Source of the DNA: Streblospio benedicti
Taxonomy: Eukaryota > Annelida > Polychaeta > Spionida > Spionidae
DNA length: 64,000 nt
Reading direction: 5' to 3'
NCBI GenBank assembly: GCA_019095985.1
Contig: CM032661.1
Location: 252,780-316,779 of the forward strand
Shown here piece after piece: positions 1 through 11,000 of this stretch. Made by a program: the position numbers and the translations under genes. Numbering within the stretch: position 1 is the first letter of the stretch; each line of letters starts with the position of its first letter. The notes beneath the pieces are model-generated. The model did no database searches. It saw only the letters and a program-made list of their open reading frames with translations, and was not told where the DNA came from.

Positions 1-100
1 TGGAATTTTATAGAAATGTTTCTCCGACTGTTTCATTCTCTAGATCCACATTGCTGGCACTGGATACAATATGTGATTGTTCATTATTTTTTTGTCACAG

Positions 101-2916
101 CCATTGTCCTCAGTTCTAGTCCTACCCAATATGAAGACTATTATTATTGGTAGTTGGGACAACAACATGTAAGTATAAAAGAGCTTTGAGTACAAAGCAC
201 ACTGAGTAAAATATAGATGATGACCTTAAACATGAATTTTTAGTGATATGTCAGTTATGTAGAATTTGCCTAAACATTACATGAAAACCAAGTAGTTTTT
301 TTAACACTATTAAAACATCATGGGCAACTTTCATGATTCAAAGAATTTGCTTTCTGTAGTTATGTGTACAGCATGGAATATGGTCGAGTCTTGGACACTA
401 TTTTCTTGCATGATGATGCTGTGTCATGCTTGGACTTTCATGAAAATATTCTCGTTTCATCTTCATGGGATGCAACAGTGAAGGTACCTGTCATATATTT
501 ATTAAGTGGGTATTCAAAAATATATTTCTCATGATGAATGACCTGATCAAATTACTATTGACAAATAATGAATGATTTTTTTTATACTGAATTTTGCTTT
601 TAAACAGATCATTCTCTTTTTCTCTAAGCATTAATATACTGCAGCATACTGGTATACACAAAAGATAATTAGTAATATATTGTTTGATTTATTACCACAG
701 ATATATGAAAGCTCGGAATGTCAAACGAAGTACTCCATAGTTGTGAGTAAAACATGATGTTATTATGAACATTTAATGTCATCATACAACTAGTATCAAA
801 AATATAACTGATTAATAATATTCTTCAGGGTGAACTAGATCATGACACAGCCATTAATTGTGTAAAACTCAGTACAGATGGTAAACAACTAGTGTCGTGT
901 ACAAAGGATGGTCTTCTTTGTGTATGGGATGTAAATACAACTCAACTTTTATCTCAACATAAAGGTAAATTGTTCAAATAAAATCTTACAGCATTTAAAA
1001 GTAAATTTCATGGCATACATTTTCTACAGTACAATGTATATGGTTTCCAATATTGCTCTATCACTTGTGAAATTATATATTTCTTTCTTTACTTCAAGAA
1101 TGTTTACCATAGATGAATTAAAAGCAATACCATAAAACTGATTTTGATATGGAATGCAACTTCTTGCATATTTTATAGGGCATATTGGATCAGTAAATGC
1201 AGTTTCCTTTAGTCCAGGTAAGTATAATTTTTCAAAAATCTAAATTGTAAAATTATATATCTATTTTCATAATATATGTGATAAAATTCAAATCACTTAG
1301 TAATTTATTTTTCTTCCTCTATTTAATCATCTAATCTACTGGGTATTTGATTTAACACACTCTGTAAAAATTAAATGTTCATACCTACTACCTAGTATAA
1401 AATTAAAAATGGTGATAACATGGAGAATGAAAACTGTCTGCCATATACTCATAAATAAATTGATATGTACAATATCTCTGAATTTTCATTCTTCAGATTA
1501 GAACATTTTCAAAAAATTACATTTTGAAGATGATATCAGTCGTCACACCGACAAATGATCTGTTTTAAGGCCATATGACTCATCTTCCAGGTCCCATGCC
1601 CTCATTTAAAAAACTCCTATATCTAGAAACTTGAGATGTATGGATATATTCCTATTTTTAGAATGAAAGAGATAAATTGATGGCCATGAATATTGTAGAT
1701 GATCAGCGGCTTATATCATGTGGAGATGATGGGTCACTGCAGGTGATTGATTTACCATCAGGAACGCAGGTTTTCACTAAAAATGCTGGAGAAGCTCTCA
1801 CGTAAGCTATATTTGGAGAATTTACGAAGAACTTAAAACTCTGCAACTTAAAAAAATGTGCTTCACAAACATTTTTCTATTTTATGTTTATAGATAAAAG
1901 TAATTGACTGCATATTTTTAACTTGCTTCATGTCATTTTAGGTCCTTGGATTGGGATGGCCGATGTGTTCTTACTGGTGGACAGCAGGGCAACATTCACA
2001 CATGGGATCTTGACAAAGCAAGCATCGTGGCAACTACTCCCGTGCATAATGGTAAAGGCTTAAAACATTTTCTAACGTTGTTCTAAGTGAATAAAGTACA
2101 GGGTACTTTATTGATACTTTATAAATTTTAAAGTATTATGTCATTGTTCTTTTCCGAGATGAGCTGACATGATGCTCAAAAGCCCTTTTATGATTTACAA
2201 ATGAGGCAGTTAAGTCTGGTAATGTCCGATTAAAATTCTGCACAGTAACTTATGAAACTAATGATAGTAAAAATGTATACATATACTTATTTTCTAACAT
2301 TTATCATTGTGACAGCCAGCAATGTTACATACTAGACATTTTGGATGAAGTAGCATTAATTTAAATGGACTTTTAAACATAGCGTATGTAGTAATAAACC
2401 TGTTATTGATGTTTGCTTACGCACATGTACATAGGTACATTTATGTGAATATCAATAAAGCAAAATTTATGTGGTTTGCCACTAGCGGTAAACCTGTCAA
2501 ATATGTAAAAAAAATATTCTACAATTATTTGAATGTAAGCAAAATTAACTTTTAGTACTTATATTATAAGTAATTTGAGTCAATTCAAATGTTTTTGACT
2601 AGTTATTCTACATTTTACTGAGTATTTTATTAAAATTATCCAGTATATCTATTTTTCATAAACTGGATACGGTGAACTCCATGTAGAAATAATTGGAGAG
2701 ATTATTTTCACTATATTTTGACAGATTTTATCCTCACAGGTCCAAGATTCCTTATTAGCTGCGTTTCTTATAGCTCTTTCTTGCGAACTATGGTTGCACT
2801 GCAGTGTGTTTATTATGTCAATTGCAGGTGCTGTGAATTGCCTGTCAGTTGGACCTGCTGCTCAAGTAGTTACAGGTGGAACGGACCGAATGGTTAAAGT
2901 GTGGACACCCAGCTGA
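101..2916 (+). CDS. NSMAF: NSMAF/FAN-like protein, C-terminal WD40 propeller (5' partial)
   Basis: Eight exons can be read: 101-168, 360-483, 701-742, 829-964, 1179-1217, 1672-1801, 1942-2051 and 2828-2916. They total 738 bases (245 residues and TGA), all joined in phase at GT-AG sites. The product is the WD40 end of FAN (factor associated with neutral sphingomyelinase activation), the adaptor that links the TNF receptor to neutral sphingomyelinase in the cytosol. Marker strings are IIIGSWDNNIYVYS, SSSWDATVKIYE, LVSCTKDGLLCVWDVN, LISCGDDGSLQVIDL and TGGTDRMVKVWTPS, which follow the human propeller repeat by repeat and end at the same point. The N-terminal GRAM, PH-like and BEACH regions lie before the window. 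The start of the sixth exon is the weakest call: the AG at 1670-1671 keeps phase, whereas the stronger-looking AG at 1660-1661 leads to an immediate stop. Confidence 0.92.
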
Positions 2917-4098
2917 TGTTTTTGAAATTGAGTCAATGTGTAATTTTATTTGTATGCAGGTCTATTTGTGAATGATGGCATTTATTTAGCAATATTTTAA
3001 TCATGATTCAGCGCTTTTGTGTGTAATATAGTCTGGCAAATGCAATGATCAGGTTTTTATAAAATCTGCATTAATATTATCTTTTAGTAACATTGTACAA
3101 TAAAAGATTTATAGAACGCTTGAAATTATCGAAATGTTATCCTCACAACATTCAAAAGTTGCATTTGAAGATTGCTCCACTGAATATTTATTACATTTAG
3201 CTTGTACAATTGTATCATGTATTTTTAATAGGACAGTAAAATAGTTTGCTATTACTTAAATAACTGCCAATTAACTTTTGCAATATGAATGGAAAATGGT
3301 CACGTATAGCTTTGATTTATTAATTTTACATGCATTTTTCTTAGCAACAAGAAAGAAATGCATTAACAAAATTTTGTGATTTTACTGTGGTGAACTGAAA
3401 AAGTATTTTTTGTTAAATTTTGGATGTGTGTCAACTTTTACGAATCCTCATTTTAGGGCTTTACTTAGCTCAGAATCTATATTTTTAGGTAGGAACTATT
3501 GTCATTTAAACTCTAATAAATTTGAAGTACAAGAATCATTCTGAAGCCATGAAGACTTTTGAATTAAGTATTATATTTGTACAAATGTATTTTAATATAT
3601 TTCAAACTCAATTGTGATCAATGGGATTTTTCAAACATTCCAATGTGATATAATTATAATATATGTAATAAGAAAATAAACGTCCAAACAAACCTGTTTT
3701 ATTTAATATATACAGTGAATTTTTTAGCATGTAACAATCAAATGAACATCAACAGACATTTTCCGATTTTATGATTTTGCACGTCCAAGGCACTCTCCGA
3801 AGTGGCATAATTTAAGCTAAAAAAATAAATATGTTTCATGCCACTCATTGAGTGTGTGGTCAATTTTTAGCAATAATATTATTTTGACCATACATTGTAG
3901 CAATAATCCACATGTTATCAAGCACACACGTAAAGACAAAAGACAGACATTATACAGTATCAAAATTTTACCACAAAATGGATTCCATGTTTGAAAACAC
4001 ACTTAAAAATCATTTATTCGGATAAAGTCAATATAAATTATGAAAAGTTCTTATAACTATAAAAAATATTTGACAATCGGGATGTGATACTTCTGTTC
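2917..4098. other. 3' flank shared by NSMAF and ENY2 (convergent genes)
   Basis: AT-rich sequence between two convergent genes. AATAAA poly(A) signals for the + strand gene occur at about 3099 and 3675. The ENY2 stop codon is at 4099-4101 on the - strand. No other coding sequence, RNA gene or repeat stands out. Confidence 0.6.
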
Positions 4099-5716
4099 TT
4101 AAATACTCGATTGTTGTGCAAGGAATGTGCGAATTCTCTGCAAAAGTTCTTTCTTCACTTGATCTGGCACTAATGCTGAAAATAACAAAATATAGCTTAA
4201 GAGCTTTATTTGCTGTAGCTAATGTTAAGTTTTAGCAATAAATATCATAAAAATACACAAATACATGTATCTCTAAAAATGTAAGAAAATCAAAAAACTT
4301 TTTTTTTTAATATATATATATTAGAATTTAGTAGTTTACTAAAAGTTTAAAGTTAAAGCTCAGCCAAAATAATTGTTGTTCTGTAAATACACTATCAATG
4401 AACAATGCCTTTTCCATCGCTAGTGTAAGGAAAATAATAATTATATTGAATGCATTTAATACTTATTACATCTTTGAATATACCATGCTGTCTTGTTAAT
4501 TAAAACACCGGGTCACGTGATATTGCATAATCGAATGATTTTTGCCAGACGTACCACGGGTTTTAAACGGCAGATGTCACATTTAACATGGGAGAGATAG
4601 GTGACTTCTTACGTGCACCGTGCAAGTTACGTCTGACGAAAATCATTCGATTGACATTTCTGCATTCACGTGTTTTGGTGGCATTAGTTATTTTAATACG
4701 CTCTTTGAATGAAAGAAACTTTCAGAATGCACAGAATACATCATATTGCTTCTATGAAAGCATACTTGTTCGGCCACTGAGCATAACCTTTAAAACTAAC
4801 ATACCTCGTCCTTTCGGTGTTATTTCAGCAACAAGATCATCAACAGTGATATGTTCTAATCCCTTTTGTCTGACAATATCTAAAATTCCAAAATCATAAT
4901 GCAAGTTTCATAAAGTATCCCAATAAATATGTCCTACTCCTATTACAAAGCCATTCTGTTGTTATTCTAATCAAACTAGAATAGGTTGTCCTATTTTGAA
5001 TCCTTAACATTGAGGCTATATTACTTTTAACATAGAGGACCTACCTACATAAGAGGTTGCCATAATTCTAGACTAATTTATTTTTAAATTTTCTTTGCTA
5101 ATTACACAGGAATGTTTGTTTAGTTGGTTATTCCATTGTTACCTTTGCAATAGGCCTTGAGTTCATCTCTCCAACCACATTCAATCAGTCTTGTTCGCAA
5201 CAGCTCTTTCAGCCTAGGAATATGAAAATAACGTTCTAACTTTCGTTTGGATAGACTTGATGAAAAGAACTCTGAATGCGTATTTGACAAATAGCATAAA
5301 TTTAAGTTAAATGATCATTTATGCATTTTACTTATTTTTTATTACAGGGTTATATTATCGAACTATATCATAAAATAATTCTAAAACTATTGCAGTGTTC
5401 ATGCAAATTACCAATCATTTTCTCTTAGGCTAAAAATCTGTTGTGAAAGCTTGTAGCTAATTCATAGCGTAGGTTAATAGCTAACACTATAAAGTAAGTG
5501 TCTTCTCTTTTTTCTTTGGCTACATTTCATTGCATTTTCCCCAATAACAATTTGACAAACTTTTGCCCAAGTTACCTTACGTACAAAGTAAAAAGGGCAA
5601 TTTGTAAATACTGAAACATACTGATAAAGATTTCTGTTTACCTTTCACGTTCTCCTGTTTCAACTAGTTTTTGGTTTATGTTTGCTCTCATTTGAGCATC
5701 TCTCAGTTTCCTTTCG
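4099..5716 (-). CDS. ENY2: ENY2/Sus1, SAGA and TREX-2 subunit (first few residues not found)
   Basis: Four coding exons on the - strand: 5642-5716, 5143-5213, 4805-4879 and 4099-4175. They give 98 residues and TAA with consistent phases; human ENY2 has 101. ENY2 is a small helical protein that clamps the SAGA deubiquitinase module and also sits in the TREX-2 complex at the nuclear pore, so it couples transcription to mRNA export. The sequence is unmistakable: [17 protein letters not shown], then [36 protein letters not shown] and [16 protein letters not shown]. The first exon starts one base into a codon, so a short upstream exon with the ATG and a few residues must exist, probably between 5717 and 8000, but I could not place it. 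The gene is divergent from the HSF2BP homologue. Its third intron carries a small foldback element. Confidence 0.93.
4529..4652. repeat. Small foldback MITE in an ENY2 intron
   Basis: Imperfect inverted arms of about 25 bp lie at 4529-4553 and 4628-4652 (ATCGAATGATTTTTGCCAGA against its reverse complement). The similarity extends weakly outward to CACGTGA/TCACGTG-like ends near 4515 and 4672. The unit is about 160 bp in all. Family not recognised. Confidence 0.6.
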
Positions 5717-5788
5717 CTGGAAAAGACATTTTATTAAGATGATATACAATATATGCATTGTCACTAAAAGTATGCAATTACTGCACCA

Positions 5789-5928
5789 CACGATCACTGA
5801 GTCCCAATGTTTGTAGTTGATGGGCTATGCTTGTAACTGATCCATTACGACCTCTAAAGGAGGGAGTCGTAATGGATGAGTTACAAGCATAGCCCATCAA
5901 CTACAAACATTGGGACTCAGTGATCGTG
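5789..5928. repeat. Near-perfect palindrome, 64-bp arms and 12-bp loop
   Basis: The left arm 5789-5852 is the reverse complement of the right arm 5865-5928 with about one internal mismatch and one at the inner end. Arms begin CACGATCACTGAGTCCCAAT. It lies just upstream of the ENY2 exon at 5716, so it may fall in that gene's first intron. Either a very young foldback element or an assembly turn-back at a read end. No coding potential. Confidence 0.9.
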
Positions 5929-6258
5929 CCGCACCAACATTTTACAGAGGCTTAGCTAAGTCTATGTAATCAACATTTTAAAGTTTTTATCAATAATCCT
6001 GAATTGTCTAGAATAATGGCACAAAACCACAACAATGATTTAATGAATTTAATGAAAGTTTTGAACAACCAACAATGAACCAACAATAGCTACACATCAA
6101 AAGGGCTAACTAGACACAGCATTGAACACCAGAGCACTACTTGCTACATATTATGGTTAGTGAAATCTCGATAAGTATTACATAGGCTCCATATTACGCA
6201 TGTATGCAGCCTTAGTTCCTTCATACCAAACTTGTGACACATACAATAGTTATAATGA

Positions 6259-6467
6259 GGGATAAATATACCCTACCCCATTCTCAAGTCTCAGCAAAAA
6301 TCCAGAGCCATTCTCACTAATTTTCTAACCATTCTCATTTCACAATTTCTAAATTTTTCAATTTCACACAATTCTCAAAGGAAATCGACCAGCATTCTCA
6401 TTCTCATAAAAAATCACGGGCCATTCTCACATCTCAAAATAGGTATATTTCCCCCTCTATAGTTGTA
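6259..6467. repeat. MITE with GAGGG...AAATATACC terminal inverted repeats
   Basis: The ends GAGGGATAAATATACC and GGTATATTTCCCCCTC are inverted copies with three mismatches. The interior is built of many loose copies of CATTCTCA. It is about 209 bp and non-coding, in the interval between ENY2 and the HSF2BP homologue. Confidence 0.65.
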
Positions 6468-7799
6468 TGCCACGTGGGTCGGCTTGGTTTCAGTAGTTTA
6501 TGGACACTTCTTAACTCCTTTAACTTCTCTCAGCTGCAGTCACAGTTCGTCATTCAGGATCTGATATAGTAGTTGCAAGTTTATATGGAAGGACAGTGGC
6601 CAGGACAGTGTCTCCCAGTTCAGTGAACCCAGGAGGGCAGTGACACTGCTCTGAGTTCACCAGTAGTAACACACAAGTTTGCCTGTATGCCGTTTGATAT
6701 TTTCCAAGCTCTTTGCCTTCGCACAGTTGGGTAGCGGAACCCGGACTTAGAAACTAGCAGTACTCAAAGGATATAGATCTATAGAATACATATCACACAA
6801 ACACAACAAAATCTAAGGGTTTTGCAAAGAATGTTCCTGTCTAGCAATAGCAACACTACTTAACATACAATCGGCAATTCCCGAAGATGCATGCTCAAAA
6901 TTAGGAAAAATCGTAATTTAAGTTCAAGGGGCTCTGAGGCCCCAGGCTCAGGACCTGAATTATCGTTCAAGACGGCTAAATACGACACTTATATGAGGAT
7001 CAATTATAATCTAACTTGACACCAAATGCTACATTTAAGTTAATAATAACCACAAATATGGCATATATCAATTAGGTATATTTTCACATTCAAGCAACAA
7101 CAAATATAACAATAACTAAAGTTTTATTTAATATAAAAAGAAAATTACTCTGCCATTTTTGTGTAAAATCGAGATTGTTATGTTAAAAATTTAGATCTCT
7201 TTAGACTATAGATTGCGTAGAATGCATGGTTGGAAACATGTAGACGAGATGGTTTCCGCTGTGCTTGTGGTAATATGACATGTGTAAAAGACTAATGACT
7301 AAAGATTAATGGAATTGTCTATCATAAAGCAAACAATGATTGAATAAAAAATTGTGTATAAATCTAAAATTATAACTTTGAGCTCATGACAGTACGTGAT
7401 CCTAGTACTTATAAAACATTTAGTTCAAGCGGTGAGTTTTATTAAAGCGGTGTTGCAGTTTAAAAGAACTTAGACAGCGGGAAGAACAAGTGCGCAGTGA
7501 GTGGATCATAATATAAAAACTTCACCACGACAATGCAAAATGTAATGTTACCTATTTATTCATGTCTAGATCTAACGAGTACTGCCTTAATTAATTGGGA
7601 TCAAGAGTGCGGTCAGCGCCCCTGCCTGTATTAGTATACTTGTCAGGCTGTTTATTAGTCTAGATCAAGTTGTGGAGTGTTTGGGGGAGGGGGTAAATTT
7701 CAAATATCAGAGGGTGCAACTTTTTTTTATCCTCCCCTTGATGACATGCCAAACTTTTTTATCCACCTTTATGAGATGACAAACTTTTCTACCCCCCCC

Positions 7800-7867
<68 letters not shown>

Positions 7868-8031
7868 CACTCACTCACTCACTCACTCACTCACTCACTC
7901 ACATATAACATATAGTGTGTTGTAAATAAAATTATCAAGAACTCGTGTCTTTCATCAGAATCCCCCACCACAGTATCCCATCCCTTTTCATGTCTTGTGT
8001 AGTAATGACAATATTTAACTTTTTTTTCCAG
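6468..8031. other. Divergent interval between ENY2 and HSF2BP, probable shared promoter region
   Basis: The two genes are head to head here, and both lack an identified first exon, so the start codons of both probably lie in this stretch or just before it. Slightly richer sequence occurs at 6480-6760 and 7380-7500. I see no TATA-type promoter or start codon that joins in phase to either gene. Confidence 0.35.
7798..7903. repeat. (CA)n microsatellite followed by an (ACTC)n tract
   Basis: After a C run, about 30 CA dinucleotides are followed by about 10 copies of ACTC/CTCA. Simple repeat; apparent reading frames through it are not genes. Confidence 0.97.
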
Positions 8032-11000
8032 AATGCGTGCCTGGTTTGTATGAAAGATGTAGAAAGATTGAAGAAAGAAGTCACTATCTTAAAACTGAAT
8101 CTTCCAAAAGTACTGAACAAAGATGTTGTTAAACTATTACAAAATGTATCCGCTGTGGAGCAAGGTAGGCAAATTCTATTCTTCGCTCTAACCTCTCTAT
8201 CAGCTAACATGAGGTCTTCTTTCAATTCACTTCAACTTTGAATTACATACTATGGCTGGTCTGACAGTAATTGGAAACCATCAATAGCCCATTGCTTATG
8301 GTGATTGTATAATTTCTCATTCATTGAAAATGTAAAGAAAAATAAGAGTTGCAAGATTGCTTCATGTCATATATTATGCAGTCAGGGCCACAAATCGGAG
8401 AAAAATCATACTGGTCCATAGGACTGGTATCCTAATAAAATATACCCATCCTCAATAAGATTTACATGTCCAAATCATCAAATTCCATGTAAATACAATT
8501 GAAACTGATTGATGGGGTGAGAGAGAATACTTGTCTATAGGACAAGTAACTCAAAATTTTTATTTACCTATCCTGACAACAAAGATACCCATCTCAGACG
8601 ATAGGACGGGTACTTATCTGTGGCCCTGTGCGGTTTATTCTTAGAGCTTATTCGCATCATTGATCAAATTGATAAATGAAATATGCAAGTGCATCCAAAA
8701 GCTGCATTAGTTGTAATATGTTTATGATTGCTGATACTGTCTCAAAAAATGTTATCGACAGACTGGTTCAGATATCTAAATGCAATTTTTCAACAAACGA
8801 AATTTGTTACACCAGAACCGTGCGGCTCACGGCTGTAATAGGGCATCAAATTTCTATGTTTGTGAATAGAGCTATTTTGTACAATAATTGAATTTAATGG
8901 ATCATTTATTTGTGTTGCAGAAAATCAAAGTCTAAAGCAACAGTTAGATTTAATGCACAGTGAAAAAGAACATTGGAAAAACCGATGTGAAGCTGCACTT
9001 TCAGAAATTGATAAAGAAAAAGAAGTAAGTAAATGCAGTAAAAATGACTGCAGCTTGAAATTCTTGCCTTTTTATTCTCCAAATTAATCTGTCGTTAATT
9101 GTTCTTCAAAACAAAAAGTTACAATGACAGGTAAGGTTTTGCGACTCAGTGTGTTGTAAATTTGCAATAGATTTTTTATGCCTTTTTGTCTCACTTACTA
9201 GGAGAAATTTGCTCTACAGTGTAATGTTCAAGATCTTACTAGCCAGTTAAACCAGCAATCCGAATATTGTTCTAGTATGGGTGCTGCGTGTTCAACTCTA
9301 TTATGGAGAGTTTCTCGCTGTGAAGAAAGTATTTCTGCGATACTTGGTGGTGTAGGTTTTTACTCAGCATTTTGTTTATAATAATACTGAAATATTGCTT
9401 TGTGTGATTTGATAATGTACCTACAAAATTTAGAAAGATGGAAATTAAATATTCATTAATTACTATAAGAACCATCTATGTAAATTAATTTTGATATTGC
9501 AATGTAGACCTGTAATGCTGATTATGATATGCAATTGTTGTAGACAAAGGTTGAGGAATTCCTTACGTTAGTAGCCAGCACAATTGAAAGTTTTGTAAGC
9601 ACATATTCAGAAGAGTTTCCTGCAGAAAAGTCTGAAGAAATGCAGTTTATTTTAGCTCTTTGTGGAATTATAACTAGTATGTAATATTTATTTTTAAATA
9701 GCCCTTTATTTCAGGATATTTTCAAATATATAACCAGATTTTAAGATTTATTAATAATTTTTACTGGTTTAATTTATTTATTTATTTAAATTTTAAATAT
9801 CTATTTTTAGATATAGCTGCTTCACCAATTGGGCGTGATTTTATAATGAAAAATGAAAATGGCATTCATTTGGTGGATGTTTTTATTTCAACACTGTCAA
9901 GGACTCCTGCAGGGAAATGCATGAAATTGAAGAAGTAATATTCAGCAGAACCTATTATGTTTTCTACTTTGTTGATTGGTATATCTACATATTACGTCTT
10001 TCAAATCAAAAATCTGCACAGCATGGGGTAATGACTAGACTGCGTATTTGGTGGTTGCTCTAGATGTAAGTTCTAAAGCCAGCTGAAACACCTATGGTTA
10101 GGAAATTAGACTAATATTAGTATAAAGCAAATAAATTTAAAACATTTTTTTTGGTCTTGAAATTAACCCATGTTCAGCCATATAGCAACACATCCAATCA
10201 TGACATTCAGGATATGCTTGTCAAATACCTTACCGCAGAGTTGCAGAGGGAACGACAAATCATGTCAACAATCTGTAGTACTAGCTTGGCAGGTAGTCCA
10301 ATTAAACTGCTCACCTACCTTGAGTAGATAAGATTTGAATGAATCATAATCAGGGACAGGAAATGTTTTCCAACACTGGTAGATTTATGTTAACATTAAT
10401 GTGGTAGGTAAAACTTAAGCCGGTGTAATGAAAGGATACAATAGAACCCGTTTTACTTGAGCTGGCATATAAGTCAAGCACCAGCTTAAATAGCAAACAT
10501 TTTAATTTCCCTTCGAAAAAAAACACACATCTTATTTCAAACCTTTGAACTCAATATACTTGCCTATTTCAAACAAAATATCCATTCCCGACAAGGCTCA
10601 AACGCGGTTAAGTCAAGGACAAGGAAAAGACAATTTAGGTTGAAATGCGCATTCTTCGTTACTGTTGTGTAACACCTTTAGGCCAATGTTATCGGCATGC
10701 TATTGTTAAATCAATACGCTGCCTCAAAAATAACTTAACACTCCAAGTATTTATCATGTAGAAAATTCAGATTATTTTTTTTTTCAGTTTGATTTTAATG
10801 GCGCTATTCAACATAAGTATTAACCAAAGAGGAATTCAACATATAAGCAGTCATAATGGAATTATGGGACTACTTGCATGGCAGCTTCATGGTAATCATT
10901 TAGAAAAAAATATCCAGGTGGAAATAACATTCTGAAGATGACCATATAAATAGCTGTGGTTGAAAGCGGGATTGGTTTTTAAAATAAATTTTCCCAATGC

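Noticed and set aside
1662-1671. AG at 1660-1661 as acceptor of NSMAF exon 6
   Set aside because: It gives CCA GAA TGA, an immediate stop. The AG at 1670-1671 keeps the frame through the conserved CGDDGSLQVID block.
7677-7925. 82-codon open frame with long His-Thr repeat
   Set aside because: It is the translation of a CA/ACTC microsatellite.
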